64,000 nt of DNA from Chloroflexia bacterium SDU3-3. Lineage in GTDB: Bacteria > Chloroflexota > Chloroflexia > Chloroflexales > Roseiflexaceae. Under the pieces are notes generated by a model. The model worked only from the letters and a program-made list of their open reading frames with translations. It did not search any database and had not been told where the DNA came from. Each line of letters opens with the position of its first letter. The first letter of the stretch is position 1. The DNA lies in NCBI GenBank assembly GCA_009268125.1, contig WBOU01000001.1, positions 124,001 to 188,000 on the forward strand, given 5' to 3'. The translations under genes were made by a program, and so were the position numbers. Positions 16,189 through 23,584 of this stretch are shown piece by piece.

Positions 16189-16818
16189 TTACCCGTGTGC
16201 TTCTGAGTGGTCCGCGCCGTAGCGCATCCCATCCACCAGCAGGGACACCATGCGCATGGTGTGCTGGGGGCCGCGCGCGTGGGCGCTGTGGCACAGGCTG
16301 GCCACCGCCTCCAGCAGCTCGGCGGCGCTGAAATCGGTGCGCACCTCGCCGGCGGCGATAGCGGCGCCGAGCAGGCCGCGCAGCGCAGGCTCTAGCCGCT
16401 GCTCAAAGTACCCTGGCAGGCTCTCGAAGATCGGGTTGCCCGAGTGCAGCACCGAGGCTAGGCCACGCTTGGCACCCAGGAATGCCGCGTAGCGCTGCAT
16501 CCACAGCGCCAGCGCCTCGCCGGGGGCGTGCTGCGCGGCCAGCAGCGGCGCGGCGTCGGCGCAGGCATCGATCTCGTGGCGGAACACCGCGAAGACCAGA
16601 TCGACGCGCTGGGGGAAGTGGCGGTAGAAGGTGCCGATGCCCACCCCGGCCTTCTCGGCGATCTCGCGCACTGGCGCATCGACCCCAGAGGTGGCAAACA
16701 CCTCGATGGCGGCCTGCACGATCTGGTGAAAGTTGCGCTGGGCGTCGCTGCGCACGCGCCCTTCCTTCTGGCCGTGCGCGTCGCCATGATCCGGCGACGC
16801 TGATTGATTGTTGCTCAT
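16189..16818 (-). CDS. TetR-family transcriptional regulator
   Basis: 209 residues. The N-terminal TetR domain has AAIEVFATSGVDAPVREIAEKAGVGIGTFYRHFPQRVDL (about residues 35-73). The C-terminal part fits the SbtR/TetR_C group (EALALWMQRYAAFLGAKRGLA). The ATG at 16818 follows AAGGGGGA; the longer frame begins inside the operator region. It is divergent from an SDR gene, with three GGAAC-N3-GTTCC dyads between them, one exactly inside the SDR promoter spacer. It therefore almost certainly represses the SDR and probably itself. Confidence 0.92.
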   Translation of the reverse strand: MSNNQSASPDHGDAHGQKEGRVRSDAQRNFHQIVQAAIEVFATSGVDAPVREIAEKAGVGIGTFYRHFPQRVDLVFAVFRHEIDACADAAPLLAAQHAPGEALALWMQRYAAFLGAKRGLASVLHSGNPIFESLPGYFEQRLEPALRGLLGAAIAAGEVRTDFSAAELLEAVASLCHSAHARGPQHTMRMVSLLVDGMRYGADHSEAHG

Positions 16819-16828
16819 AGCATCCCCC

Positions 16829-16857
16829 TTGACAAACGGAACAATGTTCCATATAAT
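16829..16857 (+). promoter_or_regulatory. Consensus sigma-70 promoter for the SDR gene, operator in its spacer
   Basis: TTGACA at 16829-16834 and TATAAT at 16852-16857, with a 17-nt spacer, are a perfect consensus. The spacer holds the dyad GGAACAATGTTCC. Such a promoter needs tight repression. Confidence 0.85.
16838..16850. promoter_or_regulatory. TetR operator 1 (GGAAC-N3-GTTCC)
   Basis: The 13-bp dyad GGAACAATGTTCC lies between the -35 and -10 elements of the SDR promoter. The same dyad recurs twice downstream. Confidence 0.8.
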
Positions 16858-16868
16858 AGCAAACATAC

Positions 16869-16881
16869 GGAACGACGTTCC
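16869..16881. promoter_or_regulatory. TetR operator 2 (GGAAC-N3-GTTCC)
   Basis: The dyad GGAACGACGTTCC starts 31 bp after the start of operator 1, about three helical turns, just downstream of the -10 element. Confidence 0.8.
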
Positions 16882-16890
16882 ATTTTAAAA

Positions 16891-16903
16891 GGAACGCGGT
16901 TCC
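16891..16903. promoter_or_regulatory. TetR operator 3 (GGAAC-N3-GTTCC)
   Basis: The dyad GGAACGCGGTTCC starts 22 bp after the start of operator 2, about two helical turns. Three phased sites suggest cooperative binding. Confidence 0.8.
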
Positions 16904-16973
16904 ACATATCGTTATTGTAGCACTACAATGCGGTATTAGCCACTGACCGGCAGAATTTAAAGGAGGCACCACG

Positions 16974-17729
16974 ATGGAAACCAAACGTATCGCCCTGGTC
17001 ACCGGGGCAAATCAAGGAATCGGGCTTCATGTCGCCAGCCAGCTGGTGGCCCACGGCATGACCGTGCTGGTCGGGTCGCGCAACCTGGCGCGGGGCGAGG
17101 CAGCGGCGCGAGAGATCGGCGATGGCGCGATCGCGCTTCAGCTGGATGTGACCGATCCAGTCTCGATCGCCGCAGCGGCAGACTACATCCGCCGCGAGTT
17201 TGGACGGCTGGATCTGCTGGTGCAGAACGCGGCGATCTCGAACACGCAGAAGCGCGAGATAACGCTTGAGGAATATGCCAAGATCAGCCTCGCCAGCAAT
17301 GTGCCGCTCGACGAGGTGCGGGCGGTATGGGAGACCAACGTATTTGGCGTGCTGGCGGTCTACCAGGCCATGCTGCCGCTGCTGCGCGCTGCCCCGAGCG
17401 CCAGTATTGTCAACGTTTCCAGCGGCGTCGGCTCGCTTACGATGAATGCCAACCCATCGTTCCCCTACCGCACGATGTTCAGCCCGGTCTACCCCGCATC
17501 CAAGACCGCGCTCAACGCCATCACGCTGGCCATGATGATCGAGCTAGAGTCGAGCAGCATCAAGGTGCGGCTGGTCTCGCCGGGCTTCACCAAAACCGCG
17601 CTCAACGGCTTTGAGGGCACCGAGCCGATCGAGCAGGGTGCGCGCGAGGTGGTGCGCGTGGCGCTGCTGGGGCCGGACGCGCCGGGTAACACCTTCACCG
17701 GCTGGGAAAACGCGACCATCCCCTGGTAG
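16974..17729 (+). CDS. SDR-family oxidoreductase (carbonyl-reductase-like)
   Basis: 251 residues, a Rossmann-fold short-chain dehydrogenase. The cofactor motif is VTGANQGIGLHVA (about residues 9-21), with QNAAIS in place of NNAG, catalytic Ser in NVSSGVGSL, and YPASK as the catalytic Tyr-Lys motif. GSRNLARGEAAARE after strand beta-2 favours NADP(H). The family C-terminus is VSPGFTKTALNGFEGTE. AAAGGAGG lies 8 nt before the ATG. The gene is driven by a perfect promoter under three TetR operators. The likely role is reduction of an aldehyde, ketone or quinone-type inducer; the substrate is not known. Confidence 0.92.
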   Translation: METKRIALVTGANQGIGLHVASQLVAHGMTVLVGSRNLARGEAAAREIGDGAIALQLDVTDPVSIAAAADYIRREFGRLDLLVQNAAISNTQKREITLEEYAKISLASNVPLDEVRAVWETNVFGVLAVYQAMLPLLRAAPSASIVNVSSGVGSLTMNANPSFPYRTMFSPVYPASKTALNAITLAMMIELESSSIKVRLVSPGFTKTALNGFEGTEPIEQGAREVVRVALLGPDAPGNTFTGWENATIPW

Positions 17730-17806
17730 CTCCGCATTCTCCTTCAATAGCCTAATGTAGCCCACTTTGGCACGAGAGCGTGGCTTTGCTCTGCCTTTGC
17801 GCCGAC

Positions 17807-17848
17807 AACACAAAACAGCCGATTAGTGCTAATCGGCTGTTTTGTGTT
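17807..17848. terminator. Bidirectional terminator between convergent SDR and cobW genes
   Basis: A perfect 20-bp hairpin with a 2-nt loop (arms begin AACACAAAACAGCCG) has A- and T-rich stem bases that supply a T-tract in both directions. Confidence 0.85.
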
Positions 17849-17854
17849 GAATAG

Positions 17855-17877
17855 TTGTGGCGACTGAACGATATGTA
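17855..17877 (+). repeat. Variant copy of the GGCGGCTGAAC dispersed motif
   Basis: GTTGTGGCGACTGAACGATA lies between the terminator at 17807 and the cobW stop codon. Confidence 0.45.
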
Positions 17878-17880
17878 AAT

Positions 17881-19107
17881 TTAATACTCTTGCTCGTCCA
17901 GCTCCACAATCTGCCAGCTACCAAACGGGTCTTCGAGCGCCTGCCAGGCAAGCTGGCCACCTGCAAGCTCGGCATCGGTCAGCAGGCATGCATCGAGCAG
18001 CGCGGTGATGCGCTCGCGGTCCAGCCCCTGGCCGATAAACACCAGCTCCTGCCGCCTATCGCCCCACGGCTCGCGCCATTCGGCCTCGATCTCGGCGCGC
18101 TCGTCGGGATCCTCTGGCCACGCGTCGCGCGGGGTAGCGGCCCACCACAGGCCGCCCGGCTCGGCGCGGGCCAGCACGCCCGCCTGCGACCACACGCCCA
18201 CCACCTCGGGGCGGGTGGCCAGCCAGAAGATGCCCTTGGAGCGGATGACCGCGCCGAGCTGCTCGCTGACGCACTCCCAGAAGCGCTGGGGGTGGAAGGG
18301 CCGCCGCGCGCGGTAGGCAAACGAGCCGATGCCGTACTCCTCGGTCTCGGGCTGGCGCTCGCCGCGCAGCTCGCGCAGCCAGCCGGGCTGCTGCTCGGCC
18401 TCGGCGAAGTCGAACATGCCGGTGTTCAGCAGCAGCCGTGGCGGCACCTGCCCGAACGTACTGTGCATGATCGTAGCCCCAGGGTTCAGCGCGTGGAGCA
18501 TGGCGTTCAGGCGGGCGATCTCCTCGCGCTCGACCTGATCGACCTTGTTGATCACGATGATGTTGGCGAACTCGATCTGATCGATCAGCAGATCGGCGAT
18601 CGTGCGCTCGTCCTGATCGCTCATCGCCGCCGTGCGCTCGCGCAGCTCCTCGGTCGAGTTGTAGTCGTCGAGGAAGTTACGGGCGTCGATCACCGTGACC
18701 ATGGTATCGAGCTGGGCGATGTCGCCCAGGCAGCGGCCCAGCTCATCCTCAAACGTGAAGGTCTCGGCGATAGGCAGCGGCTCGGCGATGCCGGTGGCCT
18801 CGATCAGCAGGTAGTCGAAGCGGCCCTCGCGGGCCAGCCTTCCCACCTCCACCAGCAGATCCTCGCGCAGCGTGCAGCAGATGCAGCCGTTGCTCATGGC
18901 CACCAGCTGCTCATCCACACGGCTGAGCTGGGCGCTGCCGCCGCGCACCAGCTGGGCGTCGATATTGACCTCGCTCATGTCGTTCACGATCACGGCGACG
19001 CGCAGGCCCTCGCGATTGCTGAGGATATGGTTGAGCAGCGTGGTCTTGCCCGAGCCAAGGAAGCCGGAGAGCACGGTGACAGGTAGCTTGTTCATAGGGG
19101 TGTTCAT
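17881..19107 (-). CDS. CobW/COG0523 zinc-linked GTPase (ZigA/YciC-like metallochaperone)
   Basis: 408 residues, cytoplasmic G3E P-loop GTPase. Walker A is GFLGSGKTT (15-23), the family metal motif is C75-I-C77-C78 in SNGCICCT, the switch/Walker B region is [11 protein letters not shown], and the base motif is NKVD. The C-terminal CobW_C domain (about 290-390) includes [18 protein letters not shown] and ends near [15 protein letters not shown], as in the YciC/ZigA branch. Zinc-linked COG0523 proteins use GTP hydrolysis to deliver Zn to client enzymes under limitation. It is the last gene of the znuACB-rpmB-rpsR operon, which supports that role. Met5 is an alternative start. Confidence 0.93.
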   Translation of the reverse strand: MNTPMNKLPVTVLSGFLGSGKTTLLNHILSNREGLRVAVIVNDMSEVNIDAQLVRGGSAQLSRVDEQLVAMSNGCICCTLREDLLVEVGRLAREGRFDYLLIEATGIAEPLPIAETFTFEDELGRCLGDIAQLDTMVTVIDARNFLDDYNSTEELRERTAAMSDQDERTIADLLIDQIEFANIIVINKVDQVEREEIARLNAMLHALNPGATIMHSTFGQVPPRLLLNTGMFDFAEAEQQPGWLRELRGERQPETEEYGIGSFAYRARRPFHPQRFWECVSEQLGAVIRSKGIFWLATRPEVVGVWSQAGVLARAEPGGLWWAATPRDAWPEDPDERAEIEAEWREPWGDRRQELVFIGQGLDRERITALLDACLLTDAELAGGQLAWQALEDPFGSWQIVELDEQEY

Positions 19108-19110
19108 AAT

Positions 19111-19344
19111 TTATGTCAATGGGCATGCGCCAGCACCAGTGGTGCTCGGCTCGCTATCGGGCGAGAGCAGGCGCTGCCAGCAGTCGCGGCGGTAGTAGGT
19201 CTTGTTGCTGCGTCGTCCATCCATCACCACCATCAGCTCGCGGTCGTTGGTGATCGCGCGCCCGCAGTGGGTGCAGCTGCGGCAGATCTCGCGTCCGCTC
19301 TTGTCGCGGGCGGTCACGTCGGTCTTCGACTTCTTCTCGGCCAC
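19111..19344 (-). CDS. Small Cys-rich protein (77 aa) in the zinc operon
   Basis: 77 residues, very basic in the middle. Three Cys occur as ICRSCTHCG (about residues 21-27), and a fourth sits in YYRRDCW near residue 55, giving a C-x2-C-x~28-R-x2-C arrangement like a treble clef or LIM-type finger with one ligand replaced. A fifth Cys is near the C-terminus. I do not recognise a named family. It lies between rpsR (24 nt upstream) and cobW (3 nt downstream) in an operon for zinc scarcity. It could be a low-affinity zinc reservoir, a regulator or a ribosome-associated factor; all three are inference. Confidence 0.65.
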   Translation of the reverse strand: MAEKKSKTDVTARDKSGREICRSCTHCGRAITNDRELMVVMDGRRSNKTYYRRDCWQRLLSPDSEPSTTGAGACPLT

Positions 19345-19368
19345 ACGGGGCCTCCTTTTCTGTGTATG

Positions 19369-19629
19369 CTAGCCGCCCACAAAGGGCAGTAGGGCCAGGT
19401 GGCGGGTGCGCTTGATCGCCACAGCGAGGCGGCGCTGCGTGCGGGCGGTTAGGCCTGTGCGGCGGCGCGGCAAGATCTTGCCCTGGGCGTTGAGGTATTT
19501 GCGCAGCCGCGCCACATCTTTATAGTTCGGCTCGATGCCGAGCTTCACGAACTCGTCCACCTTTTTGGCGGTAAAACGCCGCCCGACGTGTGGCTTCTCG
19601 GCGCGCGCCCCGCCTCTGCCCGCGCTCAC
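19369..19629 (-). CDS. rpsR: 30S ribosomal protein S18, cysteine-free (zinc-independent) form
   Basis: 86 residues. The family core is clear: [40 protein letters not shown] and [12 protein letters not shown]. It binds 16S rRNA with S6 in the 30S platform. There is no Cys, so this is the C-minus form that does not need zinc. It starts at GTG 19629, which overlaps the L28 stop (GTGA); the longer open frame upstream reads through L28. Together with C-minus L28, ZnuABC and CobW, this is the classic arrangement in which zinc-free ribosomal paralogs replace zinc-binding versions under zinc starvation. Whether a C-plus copy exists elsewhere cannot be seen here. Confidence 0.95.
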   Translation of the reverse strand: MSAGRGGARAEKPHVGRRFTAKKVDEFVKLGIEPNYKDVARLRKYLNAQGKILPRRRTGLTARTQRRLAVAIKRTRHLALLPFVGG

Positions 19630-19901
19630 GAGCGGGCCTCGCGCAGCACCTGGGCCAGATCGAGGCCCTCGTCGCGGAAGGCCTGGAGCACGCCCTTCTT
19701 CTCGATGGTGCGCAGCGCCTTGGCGGAGAGCTTCAGCACCACCCAGCGGCCCCACTCGGGCACGTAGAGACGGTGGCGGTGGACGTTCGGCTTAAAGAGA
19801 CGGTTGGTCTTGGGGGCGCGGCGAAACCAGCCGCCGCCGCCCTGGTGCTGGATGCTTCGCCCGAACACCGGGCGCTTGCCGGTGAGCATACATGTGGCCA
19901 T
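19626..19901 (-). CDS. rpmB: 50S ribosomal protein L28, zinc-ribbon-free form
   Basis: 91 residues. The N-terminal signature is [20 protein letters not shown]; then [35 protein letters not shown], as in E. coli-type L28. Only Cys4 is present, and the two CxxC pairs of the zinc-binding form are absent, so it is the C-minus variant. Its stop overlaps the S18 start by 4 nt. It sits 22 nt after znuB in the zinc operon. The expected role is to replace a zinc-containing L28 and release zinc from ribosomes. Confidence 0.95.
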   Translation of the reverse strand: MATCMLTGKRPVFGRSIQHQGGGGWFRRAPKTNRLFKPNVHRHRLYVPEWGRWVVLKLSAKALRTIEKKGVLQAFRDEGLDLAQVLREARS

Positions 19902-19923
19902 GAAGATTCTCCTCTCGATCAGG

Positions 19924-20766
19924 TTAGCTCTTTGCGAAGCGCCAGCGGGCGATCAGGCCGCGCTGGGGCGCGCACACCAGCGCCACCACAAAGCCCAGCG
20001 TGCTGGTGAGCACCACCGCGCCACCCGAGGCGATGCCCAGATAGTACGAGGTGTACAGCCCCACCAGCGCCGCGCCGCTGCCCAGCAGCATGGCCAGGCC
20101 GACCATGCGCCCCAGCCGATCGGTCAGCAGGCGGGCGGTGGCGGCAGGCGTGATCAGCAGGGCCGCGATCAGCACCACGCCCACGGCCTGGATGCCCACT
20201 ACGATGGTGAGCGCCAGCAGCGCCAGCAGGCCCATGTGCAGCGCGCCCAGCCGCACGCCGATCACCTGGGCGTGGGTTGGGTCGAACGAGCTGATCAGCA
20301 GCGGGCGGTACCACAGCGCCAGCGCTGCCAGCACCACCAGCGCGGTCGCCGCTGTCACCACCACGTCGGTGGGGGCGATGCCCAAGATGTTGCCAAACAG
20401 AAAGTGCGACAGATCGCGCATGTAGCCCTGCACGCGGCTGATCAGCACGATGCCCAGCGCAAACGCGCCGGTGAACACGATGCCGATGGCCGTGTCCTCC
20501 TTCACCTGGCCAGTGCGGCTGATCGCGCTGATCAGCGCCGCTGTGACCATGCCCGCCGCGAACGCGCCGAGCACGATGCTCGCGCCGCCCAGGTAGGCCA
20601 GCACCACGCCGGGCAGCACCGCGTGCGAGAGCGCGTCGCCGATGAAGGCCATGCCGCGCAGCACCACAAAGCAGCCGATGGCCCCGCAGATACAGCCCAG
20701 CAGCACGCCCACCAGCAGGCCACGCTCGAAGAAGCTGTAGGAGAGCGGCTCAAGCAGCCATGTCAT
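19924..20766 (-). CDS. znuB: Zinc ABC transporter permease ZnuB
   Basis: 280 residues, an ABC-3 family metal permease with about eight hydrophobic segments. Family landmarks are LVGVLLGCICGAIGCFVVLRGMAFIGDALSHAVLPGVVLAYL near the N-terminus, the central LVVLAALALWYRPLLISSFDPTHAQVIGV, and ALLITPAATARLL. ATG 20766 overlaps the znuC stop as ATGA; a GTG 9 nt upstream is an alternative. It forms the membrane channel with ZnuA and ZnuC. The operon context favours zinc, though manganese transporters share the fold. Confidence 0.95.
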   Translation of the reverse strand: MTWLLEPLSYSFFERGLLVGVLLGCICGAIGCFVVLRGMAFIGDALSHAVLPGVVLAYLGGASIVLGAFAAGMVTAALISAISRTGQVKEDTAIGIVFTGAFALGIVLISRVQGYMRDLSHFLFGNILGIAPTDVVVTAATALVVLAALALWYRPLLISSFDPTHAQVIGVRLGALHMGLLALLALTIVVGIQAVGVVLIAALLITPAATARLLTDRLGRMVGLAMLLGSGAALVGLYTSYYLGIASGGAVVLTSTLGFVVALVCAPQRGLIARWRFAKS

Positions 20767-21536
20767 AGCGCGCACTCCGCATGCTGATGGGCCGCGCCGA
20801 GCCCGTGGAACAGTGCCAGCGGGCCACCGTAGGCCCCGGCCAGCAGATCGGGCTGGAGCACCTGGGCCGGGCTTCCCGAGGCCACAACGGTGTGGTGGAT
20901 CAGCGCGGCGCGGTCGAAGTGGCGCACCAAACTCGTTAGGTCGTGGGTGGCGACCACCACGGTGCGGCCCTCGTCGCGCAGCCTATCGAGCACGCCGAAG
21001 ATCACGCGCTCGGTGGCGGTGTCGATGCCCACGAACGGCTCGTCGAGCAACAGCAGGTCGGCCTGCTGAGCCAGGGCGCGGGCCAGGAACACGCGCTGCT
21101 GCTGGCCGCCAGACAGGTCGGCGATGTGGCGCTGGGCCAGATCGGCCATGCCCACAGCATCCAGCGCCCGCTCGGCCAGGGCGCGGTCGGCAGCGCTAGG
21201 GCGGCGCGGCCAGCGGATGAACACATCGCGGCCCATCAGCGCCAGATCGCCAGCGCTGATCGGGAAGCTCCAGTCCACATTGCTGCGCTGCGGCACGTAG
21301 GCCACGCGCTGGCGGGCATCCCGCGCTGGCCCACCGAAGATCTGGACGCTGCCCCGCGCCAGCGGCAGCAGGCCGACCACGGCCTTGAGCAGGGTCGATT
21401 TGCCCGCGCCGTTGGGGCCGATCAGGGCCACGCGGCTGCCCGCGCCCACCGTCAGGCTGGCGTCGCACAGGGCCTCGGCGCGCGCGCCGGGGTAGCGCAC
21501 GCTGGCCCCCTCGATAGCGATGGCGGTCTGGCGCAT
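20763..21536 (-). CDS. znuC: Zinc ABC transporter ATP-binding protein ZnuC
   Basis: 257 residues. Walker A is GPNGAGKST, the Q-loop region is VAYVPQRSNVDWSFPIS, the signature is LSGGQQQR, Walker B is LLLLDEPFVGID and the switch His is in ATHD. The sequence NVDWSFPISAGDLALMGR is characteristic of metal-type ABC-3 ATPases. ATG 21536 shares its A with the znuA stop (TGATG). The longer frame upstream is an antisense-like reading of znuA. The extended C-terminus has several His (LFHGLGAAHQHAEC), an additional possible metal site. Confidence 0.95.
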   Translation of the reverse strand: MRQTAIAIEGASVRYPGARAEALCDASLTVGAGSRVALIGPNGAGKSTLLKAVVGLLPLARGSVQIFGGPARDARQRVAYVPQRSNVDWSFPISAGDLALMGRDVFIRWPRRPSAADRALAERALDAVGMADLAQRHIADLSGGQQQRVFLARALAQQADLLLLDEPFVGIDTATERVIFGVLDRLRDEGRTVVVATHDLTSLVRHFDRAALIHHTVVASGSPAQVLQPDLLAGAYGGPLALFHGLGAAHQHAECAL

Positions 21537-22459
21537 CACTTCAGCGCCGCCGTGATCTTGTCGACATCGGCGCGGAAGAACTTCAGGTAGGTGTCGGCCT
21601 CGCTGCCCTTCGCGCCGAGCGAGTCGACGTACAGATCCTCCACCACCTTCACGCCCGCCTCTGCGCCAAGCTGCTCGACAAACTTGGGGTTGTTGGATGC
21701 CTCGGCGAACACCGCAGGCACGCCAGCGGCCTTGATCTTCTCCACCAGCTCGGCCAGCTGCTTGGCCGACGTGTCCGCGGCCTCGGTGCTGACGCTGGGG
21801 ATGACTGCGCCCACCACCTCGAAGCCGTAGCGCTTGGCGAAGTAGCCCATGGCGTCGTGCGCCGTCACCAGCTTGCGGCGCTCGGCGGGGATGCTGGCCA
21901 GCGTCTGCTTGGCGTAGGCATCCAGCTCGGCGAGCTGCTGTTTGTAGGCGGCGGCGTTGGCGTCGAAGGTCGCCGCGCCGCCGGGGTCGATCTGCCTGAG
22001 GCCAGCCGCCACATTGTCGACCACGCCCTGCATCAGCGTGGGGTCGAACCACACGTGCGGGTCGGTCTCGCCGCCCTCCTCGAAGGCGCTGCCGATGGTG
22101 CTGAGCGCGAGACCCTTGGTGGTGTCGAAGATCGGGCGCTCGCCGCCAGCGTTGGCCACCAGCTCGTCGATCCATCCCTCTAGCCCCGCGCCGTTCTTGA
22201 ACACCGCCTGCGATGCCGCGATCTGCTTGGCGTGCTCGGGGGTCGGCTCGAACTCGTGGGGGTCGCCGTTGCGCGGCACCAGGCCGACCACGGCGATGCG
22301 CTCGCCGCCGATCACGGCCAGCACATCCTCAAGCTGGGTGGTGGTGGCGACCACGGTGGGCTTGGCGGCTGTCGGAGCAGCCGTGGAAGCGCCGCAGGCG
22401 GACAGGGCCAGCAGCGCAAGCGCCGTCAGCGCGGCGCGGGTGATTCGGGCGTAGGACAT
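21536..22459 (-). CDS. znuA: Zinc-binding lipoprotein ZnuA
   Basis: 307 residues: a lipoprotein signal with lipobox LSAC (Cys at about 22), then a cluster A-1 metal-binding protein. Metal ligands of the family are visible: His in GDPHEFEP, His in TDPHVWFDP, His in VTAHDAMGYF and an acidic partner near FAEASNNPKF. A long His-rich loop is not present, which in some relatives reduces buffering but not uptake. It is exported and tethered outside the membrane, handing zinc to ZnuBC. ATG 22459 follows a weak AGATCTCCT region, and the 63 extra codons upstream contain no signal peptide. First gene of zinc operon B. Confidence 0.93.
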   Translation of the reverse strand: MSYARITRAALTALALLALSACGASTAAPTAAKPTVVATTTQLEDVLAVIGGERIAVVGLVPRNGDPHEFEPTPEHAKQIAASQAVFKNGAGLEGWIDELVANAGGERPIFDTTKGLALSTIGSAFEEGGETDPHVWFDPTLMQGVVDNVAAGLRQIDPGGAATFDANAAAYKQQLAELDAYAKQTLASIPAERRKLVTAHDAMGYFAKRYGFEVVGAVIPSVSTEAADTSAKQLAELVEKIKAAGVPAVFAEASNNPKFVEQLGAEAGVKVVEDLYVDSLGAKGSEADTYLKFFRADVDKITAALK

Positions 22460-22473
22460 AGGAGATCTTCTTT

Positions 22474-22498
22474 CTACACTTGGCTCTACCAAGCGTAG
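22474..22498. promoter_or_regulatory. Dyad upstream of znuA, candidate operator
   Basis: CTACACTTGG and CCAAGCGTAG flank CTCTA, giving 10-bp arms with one mismatch, 15 nt upstream of the znuA start. It does not match the Zur-like dyad seen before operon A, so it may be a different operator or a 5' UTR hairpin. Confidence 0.4.
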
Positions 22499-22565
22499 AT
22501 GGTACCCCCGCGCCGCACCGTGCGCTGTGCCAGATCGCACCAGAGGGGATGTGCTTTTTCGCACC

Positions 22566-22605
22566 AAAAAGCCCCACGCCAGCTCAATCTGGCATGGGGC
22601 TTTTT
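22566..22605. terminator. Rho-independent terminator between the DinB-like gene and znuA
   Basis: AAAAAGCCCCACGCCAG pairs with CTGGCATGGGGCTTTTT across a 6-nt loop, with one mismatch. T-tracts exist in both directions. It isolates the zinc operon from the upstream gene. Confidence 0.85.
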
Positions 22606-22662
22606 GGTCATGATGAATATTTATCCGTGTGCTTGTACCGCAAATCAAGCGTAAAACGCTGG

Positions 22663-23181
22663 TTATGGGTTTAATACGAGCCAGTACCTGCCATCTATAA
22701 GCTCGCGCACGCTATCCAAGTGGCCAGCATGCGTTGCAGTTTCGGTCATGACATGCAGAATGACCTCACGAACCGTTTCCAGCCGCCACGTTCCAAAAAG
22801 TTGATTCGGCCACCAAGCCGGTGCAGCGTCCAGAGGGGTTGCAGAGATAATTATGTTGGCGCGCTCAATCGCTTGCTGGTAGGCATCGAAGATTGCCTTG
22901 CTGGGCACATCGGCCCCAACCTGCCATGCGTTGGCACCAGGGGTCAGCTGATCAATCACATGTGCATCACCAGCAATAACGGCACCAAACCAAAACCGCT
23001 CTACGTCGATGGTAAGGTGCTGTATCAGCCCAAGGCATGTCCATCCCGATGGCAGCATTGGTTGTCGTAGTGCTCGATCATCAAGACCGTCGAGTATACC
23101 CAATGCGTGATGCCGCTGAGCATTGAGATAGTCAAGCAGCGCCGCGTGCTCTACACTCGATTTCAGCTGTGATATGTCCAT
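22663..23181 (-). CDS. DinB-family (DUF664) putative metal-dependent thiol transferase
   Basis: 172 residues, a DinB/YfiT four-helix bundle. The three-His metal site is suggested by LIQHLTIDVERFW near residue 52, and by HVMTETATHAGHLDSVRELIDG, where two His near residues 150 and 154 match the DinB triad. The family binds nickel or zinc and includes mycothiol- and bacillithiol-dependent enzymes; the substrate here is unknown. ATG 23181 is chosen because AAGGGGGA lies 7 nt upstream; the longer frame starts before the promoter -10 element. A consensus-like promoter precedes it. Confidence 0.88.
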   Translation of the reverse strand: MDISQLKSSVEHAALLDYLNAQRHHALGILDGLDDRALRQPMLPSGWTCLGLIQHLTIDVERFWFGAVIAGDAHVIDQLTPGANAWQVGADVPSKAIFDAYQQAIERANIIISATPLDAAPAWWPNQLFGTWRLETVREVILHVMTETATHAGHLDSVRELIDGRYWLVLNP

Positions 23182-23255
23182 GCTGTCCCCCTTGAGAAGA
23201 TTCCGCGTCAATAGAGGCGTCCTGACCTTGCCTTGAGGTGAAAACATATGTTCTT

Positions 23256-23284
23256 ATTATAGCACCATTCATGGAATGTGTAAC
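23256..23284 (-). promoter_or_regulatory. Promoter for the DinB-like gene
   Basis: On the minus strand GTTACA (23284-23279) and TATAAT (23261-23256) are 17 nt apart, 75 nt before the start codon. Confidence 0.6.
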
Positions 23285-23359
23285 GTTCTTGCCGAAAACA
23301 ATCAGTTGTGTGAGAAAGTAGGGGGAATAGACCGACGCAGCGGGGCAGACTTCAGCGAT

Positions 23360-23404
23360 ATGTGGTGCGCTAAGAGCCAGCGGTAGGGCTATAGCGCACC
23401 ACAT
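23360..23404. repeat. Perfect 12-bp inverted repeat in a gene-free stretch
   Basis: ATGTGGTGCGCT (23360-23371) and AGCGCACCACAT (23393-23404) can form a hairpin with a 21-nt loop. No T-tract adjoins it. The surrounding 23285-23584 holds no supported gene; a partial copy of the CACCACCAAGA repeat lies at 23523-23555. Confidence 0.55.
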
Positions 23405-23522
23405 CAGCTACTTGACTATAGTGGGTACAAAAGAAACGCAGCAAATGAGCTATATGCAGGATACCCCAACGTTTTACCTATGTCATTTTTAAACACACAA
23501 TCAGAGAAATCTCCTGCGTATG

Positions 23523-23555
23523 TTCTTCTTGGTATCTTAGATTTTTGGTGGCAAC
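23523..23555 (-). repeat. Partial copy of the CACCAAGA dispersed repeat
   Basis: On the minus strand TTGCCACCAAAAATCTAAG matches one terminus of the palindromic element at 11051-11166. Confidence 0.5.
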
Positions 23556-23584
23556 CCATTCTGCCGATCAAGAACGGATAGCCC

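Noticed and set aside
17857-19086. 409-codon plus-strand open frame
   Set aside because: Antisense to the cobW gene, Gln/His/Ala-rich, no ribosome-binding site.
21537-22175. N-terminal extension of the ZnuC frame through znuA
   Set aside because: Arg/Gly-rich shadow of znuA; ZnuC begins at 21536 with a normal length.
23132-23404. 90-codon minus-strand frame before the DinB-like gene
   Set aside because: It overlaps the DinB start and its promoter, includes an inverted repeat and has no ribosome-binding site or recognisable product.
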